Assembly: GCF_000717645.1 (NCBI RefSeq)
Contig: NZ_JNZZ01000011.1
Coordinates: forward strand, 124,001 to 188,000
Length of the DNA stretch: 64,000 nt
Direction: 5' to 3'
Source: Streptomyces californicus
GTDB lineage: Bacteria > Actinomycetota > Actinomycetes > Streptomycetales > Streptomycetaceae
A model generated the notes under the pieces. That model was not told the DNA's origin and ran no database searches. It saw only the letters and a list, made by a program, of their open reading frames with translations. The position numbers and the translations under genes were made by a program. This document shows, piece by piece, positions 7,332-17,064 of this stretch; the stretch's first letter is position 1, and each line of letters opens with the position of its first letter.

Positions 7332-7745
7332 GTGACCCACACCGCGCGCCGCATCGGCCGATCCCTCGCTCTCGTCCTGCCCGTCGTCATGGTTCTGTCC
7401 GGGACCCTCGCGGTCACCACCGTTCCGTGGGCCGCGACGGACAACGACTCCACCCTGCTGGCCGCCTCCTCGGAGACCGTGTCCAAGCCCGCGAAGCCGC
7501 ACGCCCCGCAGGACGTCCTGCGCGAGAAGCTGCTCGTGGAGCTCCAGGAGAAGGACCCGGGCACCGCGCTCACGGGCCTCCAGCGCGCCGTGGAGCAGCG
7601 CCCCTCGCTCGCCCGCCACTGCATGTCGATCGCGAAGGCGCTCGGCAAGGCGGCCGTCGAGCAGTACGGCCCGACCCGGGCGCAGCGCTTCTCCCGTCCG
7701 GTCTGCGACACCTCGTTCGCCTCGGGCGTCGCGCAGTTCAGCTGA
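7332..7745 (+). CDS. Secreted hypothetical protein
   Basis: 137 aa from GTG 7332. The N-terminus MTHTARRIGRSLALVLPVVMVLSGTLAVTTVPWAAT has a basic n-region, a hydrophobic core and a likely signal-peptidase site after about residue 35. The mature part is Ala-, Lys- and Glu-rich, with two cysteines (HCMSIAK and PVCDTSF) that could form a disulfide. No family recognised. It stands alone between the msiK terminator and the nucleotidyltransferase gene. Confidence 0.65.
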   Translation: MTHTARRIGRSLALVLPVVMVLSGTLAVTTVPWAATDNDSTLLAASSETVSKPAKPHAPQDVLREKLLVELQEKDPGTALTGLQRAVEQRPSLARHCMSIAKALGKAAVEQYGPTRAQRFSRPVCDTSFASGVAQFS

Positions 7746-7799
7746 GTCCGCGGGGGCGGCGGTACGGAGCGCCGCCCTCCGCCGCATATCGTGCCTGGC

Positions 7800-8516
7800 A
7801 TGCATACGTTTCCGACGCAGGCCGTGATCCTTGCCGGTGGCCAGGGGTCGCGGCTGCGGCCGTACACCGACGACCGCCCCAAGCCGATGGTCGAGATCCC
7901 CGGCACCGGGACGCCGATCATCGGCCATCAGCTGTCCTGGCTGGCCGCCGAGGGCGTCACCGACGCCGTGGTCTCCTGCGGCCATCTCGCCGAGGTGCTC
8001 CAGGAGTGGCTGGAGTCGGCGGTCCTGCCGCTCCGGGTCACCACCGTCGTGGAGACCGAACCGCTGGGGCGCGGTGGCGGGTTGAAGTACGCGGCGAGCC
8101 GGCTGCCCGAGCCGGAGCAGCCCTGGTACGCCACCAACGGTGACATCTGGACCCGCTTCTCGCTGCGGGAGATGGCCGCCTTCCACGCGGAGCGCGACGC
8201 CACCGCCACCCTCGCCCTCGCCCGGCCCCGGATTCCGTGGGGCGCCGTGGAGACGGACGCGTTCGGGCACATCACGGACTTCATCGAGTCGCCGCCCTCG
8301 CCGTATCTGATCAACGCCGGGGTGTACGTGTTCTCGCCCGCGTTCACGGAGCTGCTGCCGGACCGGGGCGACCACGAGCGGACGACGTTCCCCCGGCTGG
8401 CCCGTGAGCGCCTGCTGGCCGGTTATCCGCTGCCGCACGGGGCGTACTGGCGGGCCATCGACACCGCGAAGGACCTCACCGAGGCGGCCCGCGAACTGGG
8501 CTCCCACACCGGCTGA
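7800..8516 (+). CDS. Sugar-phosphate nucleotidyltransferase family protein
   Basis: 238 aa. The N-terminal AVILAGGQGSRLRPYTDDRPKPMVEI is the GxGxRxxPxTxxxPKPM signature that binds NTP and sugar-1-phosphate. TNGDIW supplies the metal-binding Asp, and INAGVYVFSP is the usual sugar-binding segment. It likely makes an NDP-sugar for polysaccharide or glycoconjugate synthesis; the specific sugar cannot be told. TATCGT 7 nt before the ATG at 7800 suggests a leaderless mRNA, so this start is preferred to the GTG three codons upstream. Confidence 0.85.
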   Translation: MHTFPTQAVILAGGQGSRLRPYTDDRPKPMVEIPGTGTPIIGHQLSWLAAEGVTDAVVSCGHLAEVLQEWLESAVLPLRVTTVVETEPLGRGGGLKYAASRLPEPEQPWYATNGDIWTRFSLREMAAFHAERDATATLALARPRIPWGAVETDAFGHITDFIESPPSPYLINAGVYVFSPAFTELLPDRGDHERTTFPRLARERLLAGYPLPHGAYWRAIDTAKDLTEAARELGSHTG

Positions 8517-8727
8517 CCCGCGCCTCCGCGCCCCGCCCGCGCACACCCCGCGCCCTCCTCGGCGCACCTGAAGCCCGCCCCTCCACGCCCGGCCCGGTAC
8601 ACCTGAGACCCGGGCCTCCGCGCCCGCCCGCGCGCGCCCCGCGCCCTGGTACGCCGGTACGCCGGAAGACAGCGCAGCGGCCCGCGCCCAGGCCCGTACG
8701 CCGACAGCCCGCACCCCGCCACACAAG

Positions 8728-8767
8728 GGGGCGGCCCCCGCCCGGTTCGTCCGGTGGGGGCCGCCCC
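8728..8767. terminator. Bidirectional hairpin terminator
   Basis: GGGGCGGCCCCC (8728-8739) pairs with GGGGGCCGCCCC (8756-8767). It lies between the convergent nucleotidyltransferase and DoxX-type genes. Confidence 0.75.
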
Positions 8768-8792
8768 TGCTGGTTCCTCGCCGTCGTGCGGG

Positions 8793-10433
8793 TCAGCCGA
8801 GGAGGCCGCCGATGGGGTTGCGGCCGCCGCCTCCCGAGGTCGAGCCCTCGCCGCCGGATGAGGTCGTGCCGCCGGTGGGCTCCGGTTCGCCGCCTCCCGT
8901 GGAGCCGCCGGAGGAACCGTCGCCGCCGGTGGAGCCCGAGGTGGGGCCGGCGCTGGTGGCGGGCGGGGGCTCCTGCGGGGCGGGCTGCTGCTGCGGGGGC
9001 GCCTGGTTGGTGCCCTGGGTCTGGCTGGGCTGGGTGCTGTCCGAGCCGGTGCTCTGACCACCGCCGGTCTCGGGCGCCGTGCCGGGCCCGGTCTGGCCGG
9101 CGGTGGGGGTGCTCGCCGCGCCGGAGCTGGTGGGCTGCGGCTTCTCCCGCTGTTCCGGTGCGCGGGTCGCCTCGCGCTCGCCGGTGGACTCCTCGGGCAG
9201 CGGCATGCCGGGGAGGCGGTTGGTGGGGTTGTCGTTGCGGCCGGGGACGGTGACGACCTCGGTGGAGCGGACCGCGCCGCCGAGGATGGAGCCGACGAGC
9301 AGCGTGAGGCCGACGACGACCGTCGCGATGACGGTGCCGCGCCGCAGGACGCGGCGGCGCAGGTCCCAGATCTCCGAGCGGGGGCCGAGCGTGCGCCAGG
9401 CTTCGCCGGAGAGCCGGCCGTCGAGGGAGTAGACCGGGGCGCCCGCGATGATCAGCGGGCTCCAGGCGGCCAGCAGGATGATGTCGGGGGCGTCGTACAC
9501 CGGGACCGACCGCCAGCTGGCGGCGAGCAGCAGCGCGGCGGAGAGCAGGGCGCCGAACGCGGCGGCGACCCGCTGCCAGAGGCCGAGGACGGTGAGCACG
9601 CCGACGATGACCTGGAGGAAGGCGACGGTCAGTCCGGCGCCGACCGGGTGGGAGAGCGCGAAGTCGCGCAGCGGCTCGGCCACCGCCCACGGGTGCAGGG
9701 AGGTCAGCCACTTGACCATCGAGCCGCGTTCGCCGCCGTCGAAGAAGACGGGGTCGGACAGCTTGCCCATGCCGCTGTAGATGGAGATGAAACCGAGCAG
9801 GACCCGCATGGGGAGCAGGACGACGCCCAGGTTCATCCGGTGGCCGGGGTAGTAGGCGTGCCGGACGGGGTCGGCCGTGCCGCGCCGGGGGTCGGCCGTC
9901 TCGGCGGAGTCCGGGGCGCCGGCGTCCTCGTAGTGGCCGGGGCCCGCGGGGCCGTCGGCCGGGTCGTCGTACGCGCCGACGGCCTGCCGCATGGGCGGCA
10001 GCAGCGGGCCGGTGCGCTTGGTGGGGTGGGGTGCGGTCAGTACGGGGGTGGGCTGCGTCTCCTCCAGGAGCGGGATGAGCTGGGTCGCGCCCCCTCCGTG
10101 GCCGCCTGCGGACACCCCGCCGAGGCCGGCGTCGAGGTGTCCGGCGGTGGAGTTGCGTACGGCCTGGAGGAGGCCCGTCGCACCGGGGTCGCCGGGAGCG
10201 GACTTCCCGCTCCAGACGACGGGCGCCCGCCTGCGGCCGCCGCCGGCGCCGCTCATGGCGGGGATGCGGGCCGTCTGCGCGGGGGCACCGCGCAGCCGCG
10301 CGCGCTGACCGGGGGCGAGCTGCACCCGGAAGCTGGCGTGGTTGACGATGACCTGCGCGGGGTCGCTGTCCACCTTGGTCATGCTCAGGGCGGGTTGCTC
10401 GTCGAACCGAGGCGTTCTGGTGTCCACACTCAT
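8793..10433 (-). CDS. DoxX-family membrane protein with long disordered tails
   Basis: 546 aa. The membrane core is at about residues 200-340: MNLGVVLLPMRVLLGFISIYSGMGKLSDPVFF, VGAGLTVAFLQVIVGVLTVLGLW, VAAAFGALLSAALLLAASW, and DIILLAAWSPLIIAGAPVYSLDGRL. This matches the four-helix DoxX/quinol-oxidase-subunit-like family. A further helix near residue 370 (VIATVVVGLTLLVGSILGG) precedes a Pro/Gly/Ser/Thr-rich C-terminal tail of about 150 residues, and the first 190 residues are low-complexity. Family members are linked to redox or thiol stress defence, but the role here is not known. The core is normal; the tails are unusually long. Confidence 0.85.
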   Translation of the reverse strand: MSVDTRTPRFDEQPALSMTKVDSDPAQVIVNHASFRVQLAPGQRARLRGAPAQTARIPAMSGAGGGRRRAPVVWSGKSAPGDPGATGLLQAVRNSTAGHLDAGLGGVSAGGHGGGATQLIPLLEETQPTPVLTAPHPTKRTGPLLPPMRQAVGAYDDPADGPAGPGHYEDAGAPDSAETADPRRGTADPVRHAYYPGHRMNLGVVLLPMRVLLGFISIYSGMGKLSDPVFFDGGERGSMVKWLTSLHPWAVAEPLRDFALSHPVGAGLTVAFLQVIVGVLTVLGLWQRVAAAFGALLSAALLLAASWRSVPVYDAPDIILLAAWSPLIIAGAPVYSLDGRLSGEAWRTLGPRSEIWDLRRRVLRRGTVIATVVVGLTLLVGSILGGAVRSTEVVTVPGRNDNPTNRLPGMPLPEESTGEREATRAPEQREKPQPTSSGAASTPTAGQTGPGTAPETGGGQSTGSDSTQPSQTQGTNQAPPQQQPAPQEPPPATSAGPTSGSTGGDGSSGGSTGGGEPEPTGGTTSSGGEGSTSGGGGRNPIGGLLG

Positions 10434-10635
10434 CTAACCGAGTGATGTGTGTTTAGGACACTGCCTTGACCGCACGGGATCTGTCCGAGACCCGTCAAGA
10501 TCCGGCCAAACTCGGGCATCCCGGATGGTTGTTCGGCCCTCGCTCGCCGCCTCTGGTGAACGGGGCCCCGACGCCCGTCCGGGGCCGCCCCGCGGTGTCG
10601 CGGAACGGCCCCGGAGAGGCGGGTGGCGGGTGGCG

Positions 10636-11592
10636 TCAGGCGCGGCGGCGCGCCACCTCGTACAGCACGATGCCCGCGGCGACACCGGCGTTGAGGGACT
10701 CGGCGCCGCCCGGCATCGAGATCCGCACGCGGTAGTCGCAGGTCTCGCCGACGAGTCGGCCGAGCCCCTTGCCCTCGCTGCCGATGACGATGACGACCGG
10801 GCCGTTCAGCTCCTCCAGGTCCTCCACCGTGTGCTCGCCGTCGGCGGCCAGGCCGACGACCGTGAGGCCCGCCTTCTGGTAGCCCTCCAGCGCGCGGGTG
10901 AGGTTGGTGACCCGGGAGACCGGCGTACGGGCCGCCGTGCCGGCCGAGGACTTCCACGCGCCGGCGGTCATGCCGGCCGCCCGGCGCTCGGGGACGACGA
11001 CGCCGTGGCCGCCGAACGCGGAGACCGAGCGGACGATGGCGCCGAGGTTGCGCGGGTCGGTCACCCCGTCGAGGGCGACGATCAGGGGGTCCTCGTGGTT
11101 GTCGTCGGCGGCGGCGAGCAGGTCGTCCGGGTGCGCGTACTCGTACGGCGGGACCTGGAGGACGAGGCCCTGGTGGTTCAGGCCGTTGGTCATCCGGTCC
11201 AGCTCGGGGCGCGGGGCCTCCATCAGGTTGATGGTGCCGCGGTCGCCCGCCAGCTTGAGCACGTCGCGGACGCGCTCGTCGTTGTCGATGTACTGCTGGA
11301 CGTACAGGGTCACGGCGGGCACGCCGTCGCGCAGGGCCTCGTAGACCGGGTTGCGGCCGACGACCATCTCGGAGGTGCCCTTCACCCCGCCGCGCCGGGG
11401 CGCGGGGCGGCGGGCGGCGGCCTGCTTGGCCTGGGCGTTGGCGACGCGGTTCTTCTTGTGTCCCTTGCGGGCGGACGCGGGCGGGGTCGGGCCCTTGCCC
11501 TCCAGGCCACGGCGTCGCTGGCCACCGCTGCCGACCTGCATGCCCTTCTTGTTGGACGTGCGGCGGTTCCTGCGCTGGCTGTTCCCGGCCAT
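10636..11592 (-). CDS. rlmB: 23S rRNA (guanosine-2'-O-)-methyltransferase RlmB
   Basis: 318 aa SpoU/TrmH-class enzyme. The first 70 residues are a basic extension ([32 protein letters not shown]). The substrate-binding domain follows ([24 protein letters not shown]), then the knotted SPOUT domain with [46 protein letters not shown] and [23 protein letters not shown], the three motifs forming the SAM-binding trefoil knot. It methylates G2251 (E. coli numbering) in the peptidyl-transferase P loop. It lies downstream of cysS in the same direction, the usual actinobacterial pair. Confidence 0.92.
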   Translation of the reverse strand: MAGNSQRRNRRTSNKKGMQVGSGGQRRRGLEGKGPTPPASARKGHKKNRVANAQAKQAAARRPAPRRGGVKGTSEMVVGRNPVYEALRDGVPAVTLYVQQYIDNDERVRDVLKLAGDRGTINLMEAPRPELDRMTNGLNHQGLVLQVPPYEYAHPDDLLAAADDNHEDPLIVALDGVTDPRNLGAIVRSVSAFGGHGVVVPERRAAGMTAGAWKSSAGTAARTPVSRVTNLTRALEGYQKAGLTVVGLAADGEHTVEDLEELNGPVVIVIGSEGKGLGRLVGETCDYRVRISMPGGAESLNAGVAAGIVLYEVARRRA

Positions 11593-11712
11593 GATCTACC
11601 TGTTTCGTTGCTTTCAGACGTGCGTACGTATGGGGAAAGTGTGCCGCCCGGACCGCCGGGCGGCACATTCGCGCTGCTCCGCCGGTGCTCGGCGGGTTCG
11701 GGCGCGGTGTGC

Positions 11713-13113
11713 TCAGCGCGGTCCGAGCGTCCAGCGGGGGCCGCTGGGGCTGTCCTCGATGACGAGGCCGGACTGGTTGAGCTGGTCGCGGATGGCGTCG
11801 GCGGCGGCCCAGTCCTTGCGGGCGCGGGCCGACTGGCGCTGGTCGAGGACGAGGCGCACGAGGGTGTCGACGACGCCGTGCAGGTCCTCGCCCCGGTCGG
11901 TCTCGCCCGCCCAGTGCGGGTCGAGCGGGTCCAGGCCGAGGACGCCGAGCATGGCCCGGACCTCGGCGAGGCGGGCGGCGGCGGCTTCCTTGTCGTCGGC
12001 GGCCAGCGCGCTGTTGCCCTGGCGGACGGTGGTGTGGATGATCGCCAGCGCCTGCGGGACGCCCAGGTCCTCGTCCATCGCCTCGGCGAAGGCGGGCGGC
12101 ACCTCGGCGGCGGGGGGAACGGTCTCCCCCACCTTCTCGGTGACGCGCTGGACGAAGCCCTCGATGCGGGCGAACGCGGACTCGGCCTCGCGCAGGGCCT
12201 CCTCGCTGTACTCGATCATCGACCGGTAGTGCGGGGTGCCGAGGTAGTAGCGCAGGACGATCGGGCGCCAGTGCTTGACCATCTCGCTGACGAGGACGGA
12301 GTTGCCGAGCGACTTCGACATCTTCTCGCCGGACATGGTGACCCAGCCGTTGTGCACCCAGTAGTGGGCGAACTCGTCGCCGTACGCCTTGGCCTGGGCG
12401 ATCTCGTTCTCGTGGTGCGGGAAGATCAGGTCGATGCCGCCGCCGTGGATGTCGAACGCGGAGCCCAGGTACTTGTGGGCCATCGCGGAGCACTCCAGGT
12501 GCCAGCCGGGCCGGCCGCGGCCCCACGGGGTCTCCCAGCTGGGCTCGCCCGGCTTGGCCGCCTTCCACATGGCGAAGTCGCGCGGGTCGCGCTTGCCGGT
12601 CTCGCCCTCGGCGGAGGGCTGGCGCAGATCGTCCAGCTCCTGGTTGGAGAGCTCCAGGTAGCCGGGGAGCGAGCGCACGTCGAAGTAGACGTTGCCGTCG
12701 GACTCGTAGGCGTGGCCGCGCTCGATCAGGCCGCGCATCATCTCGATCATCTCGGGGATGTGGCCGGTGGCGCGGGGCTCGTAGGTGGGCGGCAGGCAGC
12801 CGAGCACGTCGTAGCCGTCGTTGAACGCGCGCTCGTTCTCGTAGCCGATCGACCACCACGGACGTCCCTGCTCGGCGGACTTCGCGATGATCTTGTCGTC
12901 GATGTCGGTGACGTTCCGGATGAACGTGACGTCGTAGCCGCGGTACGCGAACCAGCGGCGCATGATGTCGAAGTTCAGGCCCGAGCGGATGTGGCCGATG
13001 TGCGGAGCCGCCTGGACCGTGGCGCCGCAGAGGTAGATCGAGACACAGCCCGCGGTGAGCGGGACGAAGTCACGGATCTGCCGGGCGTTGGTGTCGTGCA
13101 GGCGAATAGTCAC
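11713..13113 (-). CDS. cysS: Cysteinyl-tRNA synthetase
   Basis: 466 aa from a GTG start. [18 protein letters not shown] carries the HIGH motif and a zinc-binding Cys, and [14 protein letters not shown] the KMSKS loop. [14 protein letters not shown] and [18 protein letters not shown] are diagnostic class I CysRS segments with the other zinc ligands. The full length, including the C-terminal helical anticodon region, identifies it as CysS rather than the shorter paralogue MshC. It charges tRNA-Cys. Upstream spacer 13114-13342 holds only a short direct repeat (GTTCGCGGTGGTTCCG at 13236 and 13258). Confidence 0.95.
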   Translation of the reverse strand: MTIRLHDTNARQIRDFVPLTAGCVSIYLCGATVQAAPHIGHIRSGLNFDIMRRWFAYRGYDVTFIRNVTDIDDKIIAKSAEQGRPWWSIGYENERAFNDGYDVLGCLPPTYEPRATGHIPEMIEMMRGLIERGHAYESDGNVYFDVRSLPGYLELSNQELDDLRQPSAEGETGKRDPRDFAMWKAAKPGEPSWETPWGRGRPGWHLECSAMAHKYLGSAFDIHGGGIDLIFPHHENEIAQAKAYGDEFAHYWVHNGWVTMSGEKMSKSLGNSVLVSEMVKHWRPIVLRYYLGTPHYRSMIEYSEEALREAESAFARIEGFVQRVTEKVGETVPPAAEVPPAFAEAMDEDLGVPQALAIIHTTVRQGNSALAADDKEAAAARLAEVRAMLGVLGLDPLDPHWAGETDRGEDLHGVVDTLVRLVLDQRQSARARKDWAAADAIRDQLNQSGLVIEDSPSGPRWTLGPR

Positions 13114-13342
13114 CCCTCAAGGGTAGTAGGCCCGCACCAGTGCCCCGCGACCCTTGGGGATCGCGGGGACAACTTTCTGGTACCGGGATGGTCCGGAAGG
13201 GCTTTGAGAGCGTTCTCCGGGGCCTCCTCGGCGCTGTTCGCGGTGGTTCCGGGCGCGGTTCGCGGTGGTTCCGCGCGCTGCTCCCGGTGTTCTCGGTGCT
13301 TGTCGCGGTGCCTTTCGCGGCGGGCGGGCCGTCGGGCGGGCG

Positions 13343-13747
13343 TCAGATGCTGCCGACCACCTTGCGCGGCGAGATCCGTACGACGACGCGGGCGTCGTCC
13401 TGGGCGGAGTTCGGGTTGAACTCGGCGTACGGCTTGCCGGTGTACTTCACTGAGAGCTCATCGATCAGCTCCTGGCCGCCCTCGGTGCTCAGCGTGGCCT
13501 CGCCGCGGATCTCGGCGTAGCTGTACGGGGCGTCGAAGGGCTGGAGGAGCACGGTGACGCGCGGGTCGCGGCGGAGGTTCTTCTCCTTGCGGCGGCCGAC
13601 GGTGGTGGAGATCAGCACGTCGTCGCCGTCGCGCTTGACCCAGACCGGGGAGACCTGGGGGCTGCCGTCGGGCTGGATGGTGGCGATGTTGACGAAGACG
13701 GGGGTGTCGAGCAGGTTCTTGAGCTCGGTGGAGAGTGCGGCGGTCAT
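13343..13747 (-). CDS. PPOX-class F420-dependent oxidoreductase
   Basis: 134 aa split-barrel flavin-type protein. Visible features are LSTELKNLLDTPVFVNIATIQPDGSPQVSPVWVKRDGDDVLISTTVGRRKEKNLRRDPRVTVLL and YAEIRGEA. This is the PPOX/FDOR organisation, in which the K-N-L-x-R-D-P segment contacts cofactor phosphates. Actinobacterial members generally bind F420 and reduce varied substrates or protect against oxidative stress. An AGGAGG 9 nt upstream of the ATG at 13747 fixes the start. The longer frame upstream is a shadow of the MFS gene. Confidence 0.85.
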   Translation of the reverse strand: MTAALSTELKNLLDTPVFVNIATIQPDGSPQVSPVWVKRDGDDVLISTTVGRRKEKNLRRDPRVTVLLQPFDAPYSYAEIRGEATLSTEGGQELIDELSVKYTGKPYAEFNPNSAQDDARVVVRISPRKVVGSI

Positions 13748-13830
13748 GCGGGCGTCCTCCTGTGCGCTGCGGATCGGTCGGTACGGGGGCCGGTTCCTTA
13801 CCGGTCCGGCCCTGTCGTCCAGTGCTGCTC

Positions 13831-15333
13831 CTACCCGGCAACCGCGCGCGCTCCCGGTTCCTTCCCGCCGCGTCCCGCCGGAAGGGTGAACGCCAGGACC
13901 GCCCCGGTCAGCGGGACCGCCGCGAGCACCGCCCACCGCACGGGCGCGGACACGTCGAGCAGGGCGCCGGTCGCGGCGCTGCCCGCGAGGACGGCGATGC
14001 CGGACACGGAGGAGAGCGCGCCGGTAGCGAGCCCGAGCTGCCGGTCCTCGACCAGGTCGGGCACCAGGCCCCGGGCGGCGGGGACCAGCAGCATCTGGCC
14101 CAGGGTCAGCAGGACGACGAACGTGGCGGCGGGCAGCAGGCCGCGCGGCCCGGCGGGGGTGAGCGGTACGGCGGCGAACCCGGCGGCGACCACGGCGAGG
14201 CCGGTGATCAGCGCGGTGCGCGGGGCGATCCGGCGGGCGGAGAAGCGGGTCAGCGGCAACTGGACGGCGACCACGAGCAGCGAGGACAGCGCGAAGAGCC
14301 AGCCGAGGGCGGCCTCGGATCCGGTGGCCCGCTGCACCTCGACGGGGAGGGAGAGGTAGAGCTGGTTGTACGCGACGAGGTAGCCGCTGTACGCGAGGCA
14401 GAGCAGCAGGAACGCCCGGTTGGCGAAGACCGCCCGCAGGGCCGGCCGCCCCGGCTGGGCCGTAGGAGTGGTGGCGGCCGTCTCCGCTTCCGCTTCCGGT
14501 ACGTCCCGTACGCGCTCCCGGTGCGGCATCAGGCGGGCGTGGCCGGCCAGGACGGCGACGAAGACGAGGGCCCCGGCGAGGCAGGCGGCGCGGAAGCCGC
14601 CGCCGAGCAGCAGGAGCAGGGAGCCGAGCAGCGGTCCGAGGAACGCCCCGGCCTGCCCGGCGGCGGAGAACAGGGCGAGGACGTGGGCGCGCGGGGAGCC
14701 GGCGGCACGTTCGTGCCGGACGGCCTCGCGGGCGGCCTCGGACTCGACGGCCGGGGAGAACAGGGCGGCGGCGAAGCCGATGAGGAGGACGGCGGCGATG
14801 ACGGTGGCCGTGGAGCCGGCGAAGGCGAGCCAGCCGAACCCGGCGATCCGCAGGGCGCAGCCCGCGAGGACGACGGGGCGCGGCCCGTACCGGTCGGTGA
14901 GCGCGCCGCCGACCACGAAGAGGCCCTGCTGGCTGAAGGTGCGCAGGCCGAGGACGAGCCCGACGAGCCAGCCCGCCATGCCGAGGCCGCTGCCGAGGTG
15001 GGTGGCCAGGTAGGGCAGGACGGCGTAGAAGCCGATGTTGAAGGCGAACTGGGTGGCGGTGAGGAGCCGCAGGTAGGGGGTGGGGGCGCTCGCGAGCCGG
15101 GGTCGCCGGCGGTCGGCGGGGGCAGCGGCCGGGGCGTGCGCGGGCGCGTTCGGCGTACGGGCCGTGGTTGCGGCATGCGCCTCCGACCGCGCGTTCGCCG
15201 TACATGCCGTGTATGCCGTACGTGCCGTGTGTGCCTCCGGCCGCGCGTTCGCCGTACGCCCCTTCGACCGCGCGTCCGCCGTACGGGCCTCCGGCCGCGC
15301 GCTCGCCGTACGCCCCTCCGGCCGCGTGGTCAT
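13831..15333 (-). CDS. MFS transporter, third gene of Zur-boxed operon
   Basis: 500 aa. A hydrophilic, repetitive N-terminus of about 75 residues (GRTASARPEARTADARSKGR and similar) precedes a 12-helix MFS domain. The domain has GWLVGLVLGLRTFSQQGLFVVGGALTDRYGPRPVVLAGC (motif A-like GGALTDRYGPRP) and FLLLCLAYSGYLVAYNQLYLSLPVEV. Its ATG overlaps the permease stop codon (ATGA), so it is translationally coupled. Encoded with a metal-regulated solute importer, it might export a metallophore, as CntE does for staphylopine in Staphylococcus. That is inference. It could equally be an unrelated drug exporter. Confidence 0.85.
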   Translation of the reverse strand: MTTRPEGRTASARPEARTADARSKGRTANARPEAHTARTAYTACTANARSEAHAATTARTPNAPAHAPAAAPADRRRPRLASAPTPYLRLLTATQFAFNIGFYAVLPYLATHLGSGLGMAGWLVGLVLGLRTFSQQGLFVVGGALTDRYGPRPVVLAGCALRIAGFGWLAFAGSTATVIAAVLLIGFAAALFSPAVESEAAREAVRHERAAGSPRAHVLALFSAAGQAGAFLGPLLGSLLLLLGGGFRAACLAGALVFVAVLAGHARLMPHRERVRDVPEAEAETAATTPTAQPGRPALRAVFANRAFLLLCLAYSGYLVAYNQLYLSLPVEVQRATGSEAALGWLFALSSLLVVAVQLPLTRFSARRIAPRTALITGLAVVAAGFAAVPLTPAGPRGLLPAATFVVLLTLGQMLLVPAARGLVPDLVEDRQLGLATGALSSVSGIAVLAGSAATGALLDVSAPVRWAVLAAVPLTGAVLAFTLPAGRGGKEPGARAVAG

Positions 15334-17060
15334 CGTGCGCCCTTCAGGCCCGCCGGGGTGCGCCCGCGTACGGCCGCCGAGGTGAGGACGGCCAGGGCGC
15401 CGAGGACGGCGAGGGCGGCGGCGGGGGCGAGGACGGCCCACGGGGCGCGTTCGGCGTACGGCATGTTCTCCGACAGCATCCGGCCCCATTCCGGTGCGGG
15501 CGCCCGGGTGCCGAGGCCGAGGAAGCCGAGGGAGGCGAGGGCGAGCGCGACGGCCGGGATGCGGAGGAGGGCGTGCCGGGTGACGGGCGGGAGGACGCCG
15601 GGCAGCACATGGCGGCGGAGCAGGTGCGCGCGGTCCGCGCCGAGGGCGACGGCGGCGGCGAGGTGCGGGGCCGCCTTCTCCTGGGCGTACAGGGCGGCGG
15701 TGTGCGCGGCGAGCGGGGCCCAGGCCACGGCGGCGACGGCGGCGGCCGCGCCCCAGGGCCCGGGGCCGGCGATGCCCGCGACGACGAGTCCGGCGAGGAC
15801 GGCGGGGAGCGCGTTCGCGGTCTCGGTGAGCGCCCCGGCGCGCAGCGCACCGAGGAGGAGCCCGAGCACCAGGGTGACGGACGCGACGGCGACGGCGGCC
15901 AGGGCGGTGCGGGCGGTCCCGTGGCCGAGGCGGGCGAGGACGTCGCGGCCGAGGTTGTCGGTGCCGAAGGGGTGCGCGGCGGACGGGCCGGCGAGACGGG
16001 CGGCGGTGTCCACGTGGAGGGGGTCGCGCAGCAGGCCCGCGACGGTGACCGCGACCAGCAGCACGCCGAGGACGAGCGCGGCGGCGGTGAGGGCTCGGCG
16101 GCCGGGCAGCCGGGGCGCGACGAGGGCGGGCAGGGCGCGTTCGGTGAGGGCGGGGCCGAGCAGGACGCGGACGGCGAGACGGGCGAGCAGCCCGGCGACG
16201 ACCCCGAGGAGCAGCAGGACGAGCACGGTGGCCTGGAGGACGGGCAGGTCCTGGGCGAGGGCGGCGGCCAGCGCGGTGCCGCCGAGGCCGGGGACGGCGT
16301 ACAGGGTCTCCACCGCGACCGCGCCGCCGGTCAGTCCGACGACGACCAGGCCGAGCTGGGGCAGCAGGGCGGGCAGCGTCCGGCGCAGGGCGTGCCGGGC
16401 GACGGTCCGCCCCGGCATGCCGCTCGCGGCGGCGGCCCGCGCCCAGGGTTCGGCGAACGCGCCGGGCAGCGCGTCGTCGAGCAGCCGGCCGAGCAGCGCC
16501 CCGGCGGGTACGCCCATGGCCAGCGCGGGCAGGACGAGCTGGTCGGGAGCGCCCCAGCCGAGCGCCGGGAACCACCCGAGGTGGACGGCGAACACGGTGG
16601 CGAGGACGGCGGCGAGCAGGAACTCCGGCAGGGCGGCGAGCACCGCCGCGCCCACGCCGGCGCGCACGCGCACGATCCGGCGCGCGGCTCCGCGCCGGAG
16701 GGTGGCCGCGCTCAGGGCGAGGGCGAGCAGGACGGCGACGGCGAGCGAGACGCCCATGAGGGTGAGGGAGTTGCCGAGGGCGGCCGTCACGTCCGGTCCG
16801 ACGGGCTGCCCGGAGACCCAGGACTCCCCCAGGTCGCCGCGGAGCAGCCCGCCGAGCCAGCCGCCCAGGACGTGGAGCGGGCCGCCGTCGAGTCCGGTCT
16901 CCGCGCGGATCGCGGCGAGCGTCTCGGGCGTGGGGGCCCGGTCGGCGTACCGGGCGTGCAGGATCGTGCGGGCGGGGTCGGTTCGGGTCAGCCAGGGCAG
17001 CAGCCCGATCACCGCGACGACGGCGAGCAGCGTGCCGAGCCGTCCGGCGAGGTACTTCAC
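15330..17060 (-). CDS. Fused double-permease (DppB-DppC-like) of a peptide/nickel-type ABC importer
   Basis: 576 aa, about the sum of two permease subunits. The N-terminal half (to about residue 300) has the DppB pattern: RAPTPETLAAIRAETGLDGG, LGESWVSGQPVGPDV, EPWARAAAASGMPGRTVARHALRRTLPALLPQL, with an EAA-loop-like segment. The C-terminal half has the DppC pattern: AHPFGTDNLGRDVLARLGHG and ALGADRAHLLRRHVLPGVLPPVTRHALLRIP, the second EAA loop. Each half has five to six membrane helices. It follows the binding-protein gene by 4 nt and overlaps the MFS gene by 4 nt. No ATPase gene is present in this operon. Confidence 0.88.
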   Translation of the reverse strand: MKYLAGRLGTLLAVVAVIGLLPWLTRTDPARTILHARYADRAPTPETLAAIRAETGLDGGPLHVLGGWLGGLLRGDLGESWVSGQPVGPDVTAALGNSLTLMGVSLAVAVLLALALSAATLRRGAARRIVRVRAGVGAAVLAALPEFLLAAVLATVFAVHLGWFPALGWGAPDQLVLPALAMGVPAGALLGRLLDDALPGAFAEPWARAAAASGMPGRTVARHALRRTLPALLPQLGLVVVGLTGGAVAVETLYAVPGLGGTALAAALAQDLPVLQATVLVLLLLGVVAGLLARLAVRVLLGPALTERALPALVAPRLPGRRALTAAALVLGVLLVAVTVAGLLRDPLHVDTAARLAGPSAAHPFGTDNLGRDVLARLGHGTARTALAAVAVASVTLVLGLLLGALRAGALTETANALPAVLAGLVVAGIAGPGPWGAAAAVAAVAWAPLAAHTAALYAQEKAAPHLAAAVALGADRAHLLRRHVLPGVLPPVTRHALLRIPAVALALASLGFLGLGTRAPAPEWGRMLSENMPYAERAPWAVLAPAAALAVLGALAVLTSAAVRGRTPAGLKGAR

Positions 17061-17064
17061 CCGG

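Noticed and set aside
11713..13113. mshC (cysteine:GlcN-Ins ligase) instead of cysS
   Set aside because: The length (466 aa), full C-terminal anticodon-binding region and linkage to rlmB fit CysS; MshC is shorter and lacks that region.
10447..13419. A 990-codon plus-strand open frame
   Set aside because: It is antisense to rlmB and cysS and has no recognisable domain or ribosome binding site.
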